Of a stretch of 64,000 nt of DNA, positions 34,959 through 45,356 are shown piece after piece. The stretch's first letter is position 1, and every line of letters starts with the position of its first letter. The position numbers were made by a program, and so were the translations under genes. The DNA is from Entoloma clypeatum (taxonomy: Eukaryota; Basidiomycota; Agaricomycetes; Agaricales; Entolomataceae), in assembly GCA_963565915.1 (NCBI GenBank), contig OY751492.1, positions 744,001 to 808,000 on the forward strand, given 5' to 3'. The notes beneath the pieces were generated by a model. The model worked only from the letters and a program-made list of their open reading frames with translations, ran no database searches and was not told the DNA's origin.

Positions 34959-37900
34959 ATGTCTACCTCTCATTCTGCCCTCGACATCATCACCGCCTTT
35001 GACGGCATCGACTACCAGAGCTGGGCCGAGAAAATGAAGTCTTACCTCCTCCATCAAGGAGTCTGGCACATCGTCTCTGGCGACATCACTCGTCCCGTGA
35101 TCGCCGACTTCACCACTATGGTCTCCACTCCCGATCCCACCGCCGCTGCTCCTCCTGTGCTGGTTACCACTGTTGACCAGCCCGGCTTCCGCAAGGAAGA
35201 AAAGGCCTGGATTAGAAACGATGACACAGCCCTTGGAGCGATCCGTCTGAAAGTCTCTGAGGCGATCAGGCGACACATCAAAGACAGCACCTCGGCACTT
35301 GGCGCATGGAAAACGCTAAAGGATGCCTACTCCAAGGTATCCCCGGCTGTCATCTTCGGCGACTTCAAGGCCGCCGCCACCTTCAAACTGTCTGGACGCG
35401 ACCCCGTGCCTGAAATCGAACGCCTGGGGTCTCTTTTCGCCCGGCTCGCCGATTCGAACTTTATCGTCCCCGATCTAATGCAAGCAATGATCCTGGCCAA
35501 TGCGATTCCCGACGCCTGGTCGTCGCTCTCCACCGCACTTTTCCAGGTCTATGACACCGAAAATTTCACCTACAAAGCTGTCGCCGAGAGCATCATCTCG
35601 GAATACAGGCGCAAGTATTCGGTCGGGTCTACTCGTGCGTCCAATGAGCAGGCCCGGAAAATTTCCAGGACAAAGTGCAAGGGGCAGGACCCCAAATGGG
35701 AAAAGCAACAAAAGCCGAGTACCTCGCAGAACGATGCTGACGAGCAGCCCAACTCGGTCGACCCAAGTACCGCTTCTGAAAAGAAGAAGGGAAAGGGACA
35801 CTGGCGCAATCAGAAGAAAAGCGCTAACAATGCGGACAACACGTCCGACCATGTGGAAGAAACAGTTGAGTTTATTGCTCCTGCCATTCACTTCCCCCCT
35901 CTTCCGGCACCGTCCTTCACCACCATCACTGGCCGCGGGAAAACAACAAGTACCGCACAGCCCGATTCAGGAAAAATGCAGTCGCTCCTGCAACGCATGA
36001 ACCCGCCTCCTTCTCAGTACACCGGACTTCCATCTGGAAAACCGTCTGTGTGGAAAAAGAACGATCATGTCCGTAAACTCGCACGGAACATTGGTGCTCG
36101 TCCCTCAGGGTCAAACCTTCGAATTCTGGATACGATTATCCCAGAAGAAGATGGAAGACCATCCAAGCAGCGTCGAGTCACTCCGCCTTTGGATGACTCC
36201 CTCAGGATGATGGACATAGACCATCAAAGCGAGCGGATGGGGCCGGAACAATTTGAAGATGGGCTGATCGAACTTGACGGTTTGTCACATCCTTCTCTCA
36301 AACTTGACCAAATGGGAAACGCTAATAATCACGCACAGACGTTTGAATATATATTAGCTAGTACCGATGCAGATAGTATAGATCTCTTTAGTGATGATCT
36401 GTACAAAAAATATATCAAACATTTCGCGTCCTGCACACACTGCAAAGAGAGAGAACGCGCTCAGTGGATCTTAGATTCCGGCGCATCATTACACTTTACC
36501 CATGAGTTCAAAGACTTCGCGTATTACAGGCCCCTCAAGGCTAAGCGATTTGTCCAAACGGCTGCAAAGGGAAAGAAACTGGAAATTCTCGGAGTTGGGG
36601 CCGTTCCAGTACGGCATACCCTAAATGGGGAAATAAAAACCCACCTTCTCCGACCTGTATTCTACATTCCGGACATGGACACACGCCTATTGTCCCTAGG
36701 CGTCTTCCTCAATCACGGTTACAAAGTAGACGGAATGCGTGGAGAAATCAACATCTCCAAAGGACAGAACAAAATACAGTTCTCGCCTCACATTCTCGGA
36801 CAAACCATTTATTGGTTAGACACTGAAATACGCTATGACCAAATCCACGCGATCTCTAGCGAAATTACTGTCGAAACCTGGCATAAACGCCTTGGCCACC
36901 CAAATGACCAGGCGCTCAATAAGATTCCCACCAGTACCAAAGGAGTACCCAAAACATTAGTACGTGAGAAATCACAGGAAAGCTGCACAGGGTGTCTCAA
37001 AGGGAAAATGCCGAATCAGTCATACCCCAATTCAATAACGAGGGCTGTCAAACCCTTCGATCTGATCCATTCAGACCTGAAACAGATATCCACGGCATCG
37101 TACCACAAGTACAAATACTTCCTCACGTTTTTGGACGATTTTTCATCTCATGTCTGGGTCGTCTTGCTTAGGAAAAAGTCTGGTGCCATTACGGCACTGA
37201 GACAGTTTCTTGCGATGATCCAGAACCAATTTGCCGCTACTCCTAAGAAGTGGCGAGTTGATGGAGGTGGAGAATTTGACGAATACAAAGATGTACTTGC
37301 CGATCATGGAATTCTGATCGACGTCACGCTCCCATATCAGCACCAGCAGAATGGTAGAGCAGAAAGGATCAATCGAACACTATGGGAAAAATCTCAGGCA
37401 TTGCGCTTCGATGCATGCTTACCGCCCATGTGGTGGGAATTCTGTTTGGAACACGCAGCATTTCTCTACAACAGAACCCCCATGCGGCGTCTTGAATGGA
37501 AAACCCCTTACTTCAGGGTGACCAATGAGATTCCCGACATGTCCAGCGTCAGAGTATTTGGATGTCAGGCATATGTATATATCCCAAAGGAGAAACGTAG
37601 GAACTCCCTGGAATCAAGATCCCGATTGATGATTTATCTCGGATCGAAACCAGGGGTCAAAGGATACCGCTTCATGGATCCTGAGACCAACACGATTTTC
37701 ATGGGCGGGAAAGCTATCTTTGATGAAAGCAAGTACCCTAGATGCCACATTGACCCGTTGCCAGAAAACCACCCAGAAATGGAAGACCCAGAGCCGGCTG
37801 ATGAGTTTGAGGATCTCATTCCCGGCAGCAATGACGACGATAGTCACAATGAAACACCTCATGACCCAGTTCCCATTGAACAAGATCAACCTGAATCAGA

Positions 37901-38063
37901 CAACAAATTGCCTGCCAATGAGCCTGATGACAAACCGCGAGTACCCACTCCGGAACCCGAGCAAGTACCAGATCGACCGATCAGGGAACGACGAGTTCGG
38001 AAGATGCCAGGAAGCATCTATGGGGAAGACACTCCAGCGTCTGATCTTGAAAAATTAGATTGA
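34959..38063 (+). CDS. Copia Gag-protease-integrase polyprotein
   Basis: 1034 codons ending at TGA 38061-38063. Gag occupies about the first 330 residues (FDGIDYQSWAEKMKSYLLHQ start); I see no CCHC knuckle. The protease active site is WILDSGASLHFTHEF near residue 505. The integrase zinc region is WHKRLGHPNDQAL with CTGCLKG near 640-690. The catalytic triad is in HSDLKQI (about 706), VDGGGEFDEYK (Asp about 768) and NGRAERIN (Glu about 802). VDGGGEF replaces the more usual SDNGGEF. The tail is acidic and Pro-rich and ends SDLEKLD. The next frame continues in phase right after the stop. Confidence 0.9.
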   Translation: MSTSHSALDIITAFDGIDYQSWAEKMKSYLLHQGVWHIVSGDITRPVIADFTTMVSTPDPTAAAPPVLVTTVDQPGFRKEEKAWIRNDDTALGAIRLKVSEAIRRHIKDSTSALGAWKTLKDAYSKVSPAVIFGDFKAAATFKLSGRDPVPEIERLGSLFARLADSNFIVPDLMQAMILANAIPDAWSSLSTALFQVYDTENFTYKAVAESIISEYRRKYSVGSTRASNEQARKISRTKCKGQDPKWEKQQKPSTSQNDADEQPNSVDPSTASEKKKGKGHWRNQKKSANNADNTSDHVEETVEFIAPAIHFPPLPAPSFTTITGRGKTTSTAQPDSGKMQSLLQRMNPPPSQYTGLPSGKPSVWKKNDHVRKLARNIGARPSGSNLRILDTIIPEEDGRPSKQRRVTPPLDDSLRMMDIDHQSERMGPEQFEDGLIELDGLSHPSLKLDQMGNANNHAQTFEYILASTDADSIDLFSDDLYKKYIKHFASCTHCKERERAQWILDSGASLHFTHEFKDFAYYRPLKAKRFVQTAAKGKKLEILGVGAVPVRHTLNGEIKTHLLRPVFYIPDMDTRLLSLGVFLNHGYKVDGMRGEINISKGQNKIQFSPHILGQTIYWLDTEIRYDQIHAISSEITVETWHKRLGHPNDQALNKIPTSTKGVPKTLVREKSQESCTGCLKGKMPNQSYPNSITRAVKPFDLIHSDLKQISTASYHKYKYFLTFLDDFSSHVWVVLLRKKSGAITALRQFLAMIQNQFAATPKKWRVDGGGEFDEYKDVLADHGILIDVTLPYQHQQNGRAERINRTLWEKSQALRFDACLPPMWWEFCLEHAAFLYNRTPMRRLEWKTPYFRVTNEIPDMSSVRVFGCQAYVYIPKEKRRNSLESRSRLMIYLGSKPGVKGYRFMDPETNTIFMGGKAIFDESKYPRCHIDPLPENHPEMEDPEPADEFEDLIPGSNDDDSHNETPHDPVPIEQDQPESDNKLPANEPDDKPRVPTPEPEQVPDRPIRERRVRKMPGSIYGEDTPASDLEKLD

Positions 38064-39686
38064 AGACAGAGATTGGGCGGTCAAACGGCATGGATGAATG
38101 ACCTCCTGATGGAGGCAATATCAGTCCAAGTTGGCATCGTTGAAATGTCCCATAAAGACATATACCCTCTTCCAAATAAAGAAGACTGGTATGTGGCTGA
38201 ACGTAAAGAGCTAGACATGCTCAAACGCCGCGGGGTGATCACGGAGCTAGTACCCCTGCCTCCAGGAAGGAAAGCTCTAAGGAACAAATGGGTTTACAAC
38301 GAAAAGTCCGACGGGCGCCTGAAAGCACGCCTCGTCGCAAAAGGCTTTTCACAGGTAGAAGGGATCGACTTTGATCAGATCTTCTCACCAGTCGTAAGAT
38401 ATGAAACCGTCCGACTAATACTGGCATTGACAGCCCTTGAAGGGTGGTTCATGACACTTTTGGACGTCTCATCAGCCTTCCTCTATGGAACGCTCCGTGA
38501 AGTCATTTACATGCGACAGCCTGAGGGCTACATAGTAAAAGGGAAAGAACACCTCGTGTACCAACTATTCAAAGCTCTATATGGACTTAAGCAGGCCGCA
38601 TTAGCCTGGTGGAGGGAACTTGATTCCTCCATGAAAAAGCTCGGCTTTGTCCGGCTTCACTCCGATGCGGGAGTGTTCATTCACAAAAGTACCAACGGGG
38701 AAATTGTAATCGCCGTCATCTATGTCGACGACTCTGCTTTTCTCGGCACAAACCAGGAATATACGCTAGAGAAAAAGAAGGCCTTCATGACCACATGGGA
38801 ATGTAGGGACCTAGGGCACCTTGTGCCTGATGGGGAACCGAAAGAATTTCTCTCTATCCAAATAAGGCAACGCGGGAAACGTATCTTCATCGATCAAGTA
38901 CCTTACCTTGAGAAAATACTCGAACGAATGGGGATGAGCGAATCTAACGCCACCCATACCCCACTTCCTATGGGCTACAAACCCATGATGTCTGAAGATG
39001 AACCCAATGCAGAACTTCGATCAAAGTACCAATCCGCCATCGGATCACTTCTATATCTGATGATTGGAACAAGGCCAGACATCTGTTTTGCCGTGATTAA
39101 AATGTCGCAGTTTTCCGCAAATCCCACCAAACGCCATTTAGAAGTGGCTAGGGATATTTGCAGGTATCTGAAGGCGACGAAAAATTACGCAATCATGTAT
39201 GATGGCGACTCAGGGAAAGGAATCTATGCATTCACAGACTCCGACTGGGCATCAGATGAAAACACGAGGAGGTCTACCACTGGCTTCTTCATATCACTGG
39301 CGTCTGGAGCAGTGACATGGGTATCATCGGCGCAAAAGACCATCGCCCTCTCTTCCACAGAAGCAGAGTATATGGCGTTATCAGACTGCAGTCGCGCAGC
39401 AACATGGCTGAGAAGCATGCTTGCCGAACTTGGAATGCAGATCGGATCAGTACCGATCTACGGAGATAACAATGGCTCCGTCTTTATCACATCCAACCCT
39501 GTAACTGAGAAGCGATCCAAGCACATTGACGTGCGATTCCACTTCGTCAGAGAAAAAGTCTCCGAAGGGATAATTACGGTCGAATTCATTGAAGGAGTGA
39601 ACAACCCTGCAGACCTTTTAACTAAGAATCTGGGAAAAATCCTCTTTTCCAAGTTTATCCCGTACTTCGGATTGATAAAAAACTAG
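38064..39686 (+). CDS. Copia reverse transcriptase-RNase H
   Basis: In the same frame as the preceding segment, after a single TGA; its first ATG is only at 38097, so it cannot be a normal separate gene. RT motifs are KARLVAKGFSQVEGIDFDQI, LDVSSAFLYGTL, LYGLKQAALAWWRELD and the catalytic VIYVDDSAF. RNase H motifs are AFTDSDWASDENTRRSTTGF, SSTEAEYMALSDC, IYGDNNGSV and SKHIDVRFHFVREKV. It ends NPADLLTKNL and GLIKN. Apart from the TGA the module looks functional. Confidence 0.9.
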   Translation, partial: RQRLGGQTAWMNDLLMEAISVQVGIVEMSHKDIYPLPNKEDWYVAERKELDMLKRRGVITELVPLPPGRKALRNKWVYNEKSDGRLKARLVAKGFSQVEGIDFDQIFSPVVRYETVRLILALTALEGWFMTLLDVSSAFLYGTLREVIYMRQPEGYIVKGKEHLVYQLFKALYGLKQAALAWWRELDSSMKKLGFVRLHSDAGVFIHKSTNGEIVIAVIYVDDSAFLGTNQEYTLEKKKAFMTTWECRDLGHLVPDGEPKEFLSIQIRQRGKRIFIDQVPYLEKILERMGMSESNATHTPLPMGYKPMMSEDEPNAELRSKYQSAIGSLLYLMIGTRPDICFAVIKMSQFSANPTKRHLEVARDICRYLKATKNYAIMYDGDSGKGIYAFTDSDWASDENTRRSTTGFFISLASGAVTWVSSAQKTIALSSTEAEYMALSDCSRAATWLRSMLAELGMQIGSVPIYGDNNGSVFITSNPVTEKRSKHIDVRFHFVREKVSEGIITVEFIEGVNNPADLLTKNLGKILFSKFIPYFGLIKN

Positions 39687-39759
39687 GCGAAACAGAGTAC
39701 CTATATATATGTGGGAAAAAGTAAAATGTATTTAGAAGTATGTACTAAATATGGGGGGG

Positions 39760-40068
39760 TGTTGAAACTTTTCCCATCATGTAGATTAGATTAGATTAGA
39801 TTACATCATGTGACCTTTACATATCTTCATTACATACTTGTTTGGTTGGTACAAACAGTAGTACGGTATATAAGACCAGGAAACTGTCAATATCAACGAG
39901 TTGTCTCTTGACTCTTAACCAGCTCCATCGCTCTTACCAGCCTCAACCGCTCTCACCAGCCTTACCCCTCCAAACCATGTAAGTGACCATAGCGGTATTG
40001 TAGAGTACTTCCACTGTAGCTATGTTGCTCAGTACACCTGTGGCTAGCGCCCAGGTGGAACTTCAACA
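39760..40068 (+). repeat. Copia 3' LTR
   Basis: 309 bases, same length as the 5' LTR, preceded by the purine tract ATGGGGGGG and followed by the target duplication AGAAT. Confidence 0.93.
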
Positions 40069-40178
40069 AGAATGGTAGAGTAAAGGTAAATGAATAAGCG
40101 GTCCGATGAGTCAAAGAAATAACGAAGGTACAATGCAAGGGAAAAGTGCGTAACATACAAACCGGTAAGTCCATAACA
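40069..40178 (-). repeat. Family A 3' LTR of element A1, proximal part
   Basis: In minus reading the LTR starts at 40178 with TGTTATGGACTTACCGG, directly after a purine tract (GAGGAGGGGAAC). It continues across the copia insertion at 34286. Its first 5 bases on the plus strand are the AGAAT duplication. Confidence 0.85.
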
Positions 40179-40212
40179 TGTTCCCCTCCTCAAGCTCTGT
40201 GTCCTCACAGAG

Positions 40213-40585
40213 TCATTGTCCCCATCCTCCGGCATCGTCGTTGTTTGTCCAGGAGCCATTCTCCTTGAGGCTCCAATCGTCTATTAGCTCTTCGTTGATG
40301 GCGACGGCGAGCTCGAGACTCCGGATGGCTAGTCGGATGCGCCGGTTTTCAATGACCAGCGTACGGGTGTAGTTCCCGAGGATTTGTTTTTCTTCGGGGG
40401 TTGGTGCGACAGGGAGGGACAGGGAGGTCGGATAAGGAATGGAGGCGGATGTGCATCTGTCAATGCAGGATGTCGGCGAGCGAGGCTTCTAGCGCGTGGA
40501 TCTGGTCTCTCATGGAGAGGGCTTCACCCATGAGGGCAGTGATGGCGGGGTTGGTTTCAGTGGATGTGGTGGTGGTGGTGGACAT
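40213..40585 (-). pseudogene. Family A ORF3, broken copy in A1
   Basis: Starts at 40585 and reads ALMGEALSMRDQIHALEASL, like the intact ORF3 of A2 (52945-53310). A TGC-to-TGA change stops it after 42 codons, and a further small insertion shifts the rest before the shared end at 40213. It lies downstream of pol and upstream of the purine tract. Confidence 0.7.
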
Positions 40586-43512
40586 GGTGTGGAGGATGTT
40601 GGAGAGATAGAGGAAGAATGGAGTAGCTATATTGAAGATGGAGCAGAGAACTCGGTGGGTTTTTGACTGATGAGGTCGATGCTTCCCATGTGTTCTCTTC
40701 TGGACCATATCCTTCCCACTGGACGAGGTACTGGATTTTTCCGCGGAACTTTCGAGAGTCCAGGATCGTAGACACATGGTACTCTTCTCGTCCTTCGACG
40801 ATGATCAGATCAGGGGCTGGTTTCTTTTTCTGGATGGCGTACTTCGGAGTTTCATATGGTGACAACAGGGTCTCGTTGAACACAGGGTGAATCATCTTCC
40901 AAGTCTTTGGAAGATCAAGAAGGTACGCGCTAGCTCCTTTCTTCTCTAGGACTTTGAATGGTCCATGTCGGAGTGCATCAAGTTTCTTTGAGGGTCGATC
41001 GGTCCTGATGTTAGTCCCTTCCAGCCACACCTTGTCTCTGATGCGGTAGTCCTGAGACGGACTTTGCCGTGTGTCAACTGTCTTCTTCATCTGATCCTGT
41101 GCTTGTTTCAGCGCAGCATTGGCTTCTTCTCGTGCCTGTTTGAGTTTTTTCAAGAAGTCGTTGGCAGCCGGATTGGTATCTTCTAACATGAGTTCTCCCT
41201 TCCACGGATGTAAACCGTAGTTGAGGTAGAATGGGGTGTGCTTCGTTGCCTGGTGTTCTTTGTCATTGTACTGGAACTCTGCAATTGCAATCCATTCTGC
41301 CCAATCATCCTGTAGATGGTTGACAAAGTTTCGTAAGAATGCTTCTGTTTCCTGATGCGATCGCTCGGCCTGTCCATCAGTCTGTGGGTGGTATGCGGTG
41401 GACAGGTTCCTCTTGATCCCTAACATGTGGCAGAGTATCTCCATGAACTTCGCAGCGAACTGCGGTCCCCTATCGCTGATGATCTTCTTGGGGATCCCAT
41501 GAAGCTTCCATATCTGATCCCGATAGATCTTGGCTAATCCTTCAGCCGATAGTTCCACGGTTGTCGGAATGAGGTGAAGCATCTTTGAATGTCTATCCGT
41601 GATGACCAGAATTGCGTTTTTTCCATCAGATTCTGGTATCGGTCCCACAACGGCGGCTGATCTTGTTACGTTGACAAGTGTCGCAACCCTTCACGTACTT
41701 CTTCACATCATGCAGTATGGTAGGCCACCAGTAGGTGCGAGTGAGGAGTTCATGTGTCCGGTACTGTCCTGGATGTCCAGCCACTGGTGCATCGTGTGAT
41801 TCGAACATCAATTCTTGTTGTAATTGTGGGCCCGGCGGGACATAGACTCGTTCTCCTGCATAGGTGATCCCATTCTCCTGCTGATACCAATGAGGATTCT
41901 TTTTTAGACCCTGGGCTACTTCTGTCTCCATGCGGTTTGAACCCTTGATGCGTGTGATCCACGGATTTTCGATGGTTGTGACGTTTCCAATTTTGATGGA
42001 ATCAGATGTTTCACCCCCTTCAAAGAATTGTTCCTCCGTGAACATCTCCATTTGTACCACATCTTCTGATTCCAACCGTTTCAAGAATAGTCCCTCCTTG
42101 AGCATTTGGTCACTGTCCTGTGGTTCGAGTTCCGCTTCATACCAGGGTAAGCGTGACAGGATGTCTGCTTTCGCATTGGTCTTGCCGGGCACATGCCATA
42201 ATTCGAAGTCATAGTCTTGTAACTTCATTTTCCAGCGTCGTTGTCGTTGATTTAGGTCCTGAGGACGACGGAAATATTCCAGGTTCTTGTGATCGGTCAA
42301 GATCTCGAAACGTTCCCTGGCTTCAAGCAGATAGTGTCTCCAATCTTTCAATGCTTCCACGACCGCCAGGAGTTCCTTGTTGTATATTTCGTAATTTTGT
42401 TCGGCCGCAGACATGGTCCGCGACAAGAACGCAATGGGGTGCCATTTGTCGTTTTGCTTCTGAGAGAGTACTGCTCCAATTGCATAGCCCGATGCATTGG
42501 TTTCAACCCTGAACTGTCCCTCTGGTTTCGGTAATGCCAAGACTGGTGCCGATGTAATTGCCTGTATGAGACCTTCAAAAGCTTGCTGCTCTGTTGGTCC
42601 CCAAGTAAATGCCGTACCGCCTGTGAGCATGGTGAGAGGTTTTGCGATGTTTGAGTACCCTTCAATAAAACGTCGATAGAAGTTAGCAAATCCAAGGAAC
42701 TTCTGAACTTCCTTTTTTGATGCGGGTGCTCGCCAGTTTCGAATTGTATCCACCTTCTCAGTTTCCATCTCAACACGTCCCTCACCAACCACATATCCCA
42801 ATATAGGACATTTCATTACTTCCCATAAACACTTCTTCTCCTTTAGGAACAAATCATTGTCCGATAGGATCTGTAGGATTTCTTCAGTGTTTCGCGCGAG
42901 TTCTTCCTTGGTTTTACCGATAACCACGATGTCATCCATGTAGATCACGCAGATACGTCGGCGGATCTGGTCCCGGAATAGACTAGCCATCATTTGAGAG
43001 AACGTTCCCAGGGAGTTGCAAAGACCAAAAAACATGACCAATGGTTCGAACAATCCTCGACTGGTGAGGAAGGCAGCTTTCCATTCATCGCCCTCCTTAA
43101 TCCGGATGTTGTTATAACCCCACATGATGTCCATTTTATTGAAGTAGACCGCATCTTTCAGTACGTCCAAGAGATCGGATATTTGTGGGAGTGGGAACTT
43201 GTCTTTGACCGTGAATTTATTGACCATGCGGTAATCTTGTACCAATCGTTTGGAGCCATCCTTCTTGTTGATGAAGAAGCAAGGGGAGGCATAAGGGGAT
43301 TTGGATGGGCGGATCTTTCCTGTTGCTAGACCCTCGTCAATGAATGCGTCCAATTCCTCTTGTTCCTTTTGCGTCATAGGATATGTATTTCCCCCTAGTT
43401 CCTTTGGTGTGTCTGGTGTAAGTTCAATACCATGGTCCCATTCCCTTTCCTTCGGAATCTTGTCAAAGTTCTCCTTCTCGAAGAGATGAGCAAACCGATC
43501 AATGTATGAGGG
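40557..43512 (-). pseudogene. A1 Pol: reverse transcriptase, RNase H, integrase, chromodomain
   Basis: RT begins IDRFAHLFEKENFDK; the first ATG is 45 codons later at 43377. Motifs: KIRPSKSPYASPCFFINKKD, MDIMWGYNNIRIKEGD, ICVIYMDDIVVIG (catalytic Asp pair) and LGFANFYRRFIEGYSNIAKP. RNase H: AVLSQKQNDKWHPIAFLSRT and LTDHKNLEYFRRPQ. The integrase zinc region is present, but A1 lacks a net 68 bases near 41657 that A3 keeps; this removes the first catalytic Asp region and shifts the frame. The remaining core ([29 protein letters not shown]) is open from 41648. The chromodomain is cut after EENTW by a deletion of about 102 bases between two CATGG words, using A2 as reference. Confidence 0.85.
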
Positions 43513-44139
43513 TCATTTGGTTGTGGGAGGTGGTGTGGGAGCAACAGCTTCCAAGATAGGGTCTCCAGGCTTCCATTTCTGATCCAACTTTTTGGGTGCA
43601 TCTTTGTCGCGCACCTCAACCATGCGAACCCGGTGTTTGCAACCATTAAGGTTAATTCTGAAATCCGAGTGTTTGGTTCGACATGTTGTTGGGCACCGGT
43701 TAAATGTTACCGCGCCGGTTGTCCAATTGATTGTGGGGTTGTGGTGCACCAACCAGTCATGTCCCAAGAGCATGTCCGTTCTCCCAATGTCCAGTACCAT
43801 TGCTTCCATGGTTTCCTGATGTGCTCCCAAATCCAGTTTGACTTCGGCAAGTTGGCTCGCTTTCTGTTGTCGATTTGGTGATCCATCCGCATTTAGAATT
43901 GCTATGGGCAGTATTCCTCGCATGGGGAGGTTCTGTTCACGTACTATTCTGGGATGGATGCATGTGCACTCACATCCACTATCAACCTCAGGTCAGATAA
44001 CCTTTGGTCCTCGTTGTGTTTTGAGCTGAGCTAACAGCCTGATCACTTGTCGTTTCAGAGGTTTGTCTCCCTTTACAATTTTAGTCGACGCAGCGGCTCG
44101 CTTGGCAGGGATGACATAGGTTCTATTGTCTGCAGTCAT
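43513..44139 (-). pseudogene. A1 retropepsin region with an internal TGA
   Basis: Aspartic protease segment with the active site DSGCECTCIHP and the later LDIGRTDMLLGHDWLVHHNP. A TGA at 43995-43993 lies three codons before the DSG motif; A3 has CAA there. The frame ends at TGA 43515-43513, after which Pol continues in the same phase. Confidence 0.75.
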
Positions 44140-44189
44140 ACAAGGCAAGCAAGTCTGTTTAATAGATAAGGGTCGCGACTTAGCGTCGT

Positions 44190-45356
44190 TTAATCGGACC
44201 CTTTGGGAAAATCCCTCTCGTTGGCTTCTAAGATTGTGGTTTCATCATTCTCGGCATCTTCCTCGGACACCTTCCTAACCCTTCCGGAGTTCTTCTTCAG
44301 CTTGCGGCAGTTGCGCGCGATATGGCCTTCTTGGTCACAGTTGAAACACTTGCGACCATCTTTCTTCTTTGGAGCGCTACAGTCTTTAGCCAGATGACCA
44401 AAGCATTGACAGTTGTAGCAACGGGCTACTCCTGCTTTGTCGATCTCCATGGCCTTGCCCTGACCACCATAAGTGGTACCCGATCCGGTGCGCATGTTGC
44501 CGCCACCTTGGATGACCAGTGCATGTCCTTCCATCTGTTGTCCCTTGTTTCGGATTTCCTTTGCGTAATCGGTGTATGTCTTGCCATCCCTAGCCACTTG
44601 TTCAGAGATTCTGCGGTTGATGTTTTTCTCTAGGATGTATTTCCCAGTTTCTTCGCCAAGGTTTGACAGTTTCAAGAGTTCTTTGAATTCATCCAAGAAT
44701 TCATCAACAGTACGTTTCTCTTGTTTCAGGACTTCGAGTCTTGCTTTGGCAGCGACTGACTTGTTGGCAATGGAGAATCGCGTGGCGATATCATCAGAAA
44801 AACCTAGCCAGGTGATGTTCTCATTCTCAACAGCAAGAGCATCTAACTTGTTACTGGCCCAGTGTCTGCCGGACCCTTCCATCATGCTGGATAGTACCGC
44901 AAGAATCTTCTGATCGTCTGTGAGGCTCTTTTGGAACCTGATGTATAGTTTGGTGGCCTTCCACCACTCATCAAAGGTGTATCTGTCCTTGAACATCCCA
45001 GGATCCTTGATGATCTTGGATGTATCCATTGTTTGTACAGCCGGAGCTTCTGCCATGTTTAAAGTCTGCGGAGGAGAAGAGGAGTCGGGTTGTTGGGATG
45101 AAGATGGGGTTCGGGATACAGGTAAGGATTGAAAATGAGTCCCTGTTCTAGGCGTCTGTTCGATATCTGACTGCGCGGAGTCAAAAGTAAATTTGTCAGG
45201 GGACTCGTCGGTGGAATCGGTGGCAAAACGTTCAGAGTATTTCCTCTGTAAATCTCTAAGGAATCTCTGTTCCTGCGCGTCTTTTGGTCGCAAGAAGGGG
45301 TCAAGTCTCTTGTTTCGTGCCCAGCGGTTGTACTGCGCAGGAGCTAAATAAGCCAT
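44190..45356 (-). CDS. A1 Gag with an LTR-derived start
   Basis: 388 codons. The core Gag segment (MFKDRYTFDEWWKATKLYIR and QEKRTVDEFLDEFKELLKLS) is followed by two CCHC zinc knuckles, CYNCQCFGHLAKDC and CFNCDQEGHIARNC, the usual RNA-binding motif. The first seven or eight residues (MAYLAPAQ) come from the family B LTR joined at 45331; the native start in A3/A4 is MSYSKQQIYAHF. The Gag body is open, so the fusion may be translatable if transcribed from the B LTR. Confidence 0.8.
   Translation of the reverse strand: MAYLAPAQYNRWARNKRLDPFLRPKDAQEQRFLRDLQRKYSERFATDSTDESPDKFTFDSAQSDIEQTPRTGTHFQSLPVSRTPSSSQQPDSSSPPQTLNMAEAPAVQTMDTSKIIKDPGMFKDRYTFDEWWKATKLYIRFQKSLTDDQKILAVLSSMMEGSGRHWASNKLDALAVENENITWLGFSDDIATRFSIANKSVAAKARLEVLKQEKRTVDEFLDEFKELLKLSNLGEETGKYILEKNINRRISEQVARDGKTYTDYAKEIRNKGQQMEGHALVIQGGGNMRTGSGTTYGGQGKAMEIDKAGVARCYNCQCFGHLAKDCSAPKKKDGRKCFNCDQEGHIARNCRKLKKNSGRVRKVSEEDAENDETTILEANERDFPKGSD

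Larger units (their letters stand above)
34287..40068 (+). mobile_element. Full-length Ty1/copia retrotransposon inserted in a gypsy LTR
   Basis: 5782 bases with two 309-base LTRs that differ at only two positions I can find (C/T and A/G). The target duplication AGAAT is perfect at 34282-34286 and 40069-40073. A purine tract (ATGGGGGGG) precedes the 3' LTR. The coding region is open in one frame from 34959 to 39686 except for one TGA at 38061. The small LTR difference indicates a recent insertion, younger than the gypsy LTR around it. Confidence 0.95.
34003..45330 (-). mobile_element. Chromovirus A1 (Ty3/gypsy, family A), decayed
   Basis: The minus-strand order is gag (45330-44190), protease (44139-43513), RT-RNase H-integrase-chromodomain (43512-40557), ORF3 remnant (40585-40213), purine tract, 3' LTR. 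The 5' LTR, leader and first 20 or so Gag codons are missing because family B element B1 is joined at 45331. The copia element lies inside its 3' LTR. Integrase, chromodomain, protease and ORF3 each carry lesions, so it is not autonomous. Confidence 0.85.

Noticed and set aside
40460..40890. His-rich C-terminal tail of A1 Pol as a new domain
   Set aside because: It is out-of-register reading into the ORF3 region after a 102-base deletion in the chromodomain, as A2 shows.
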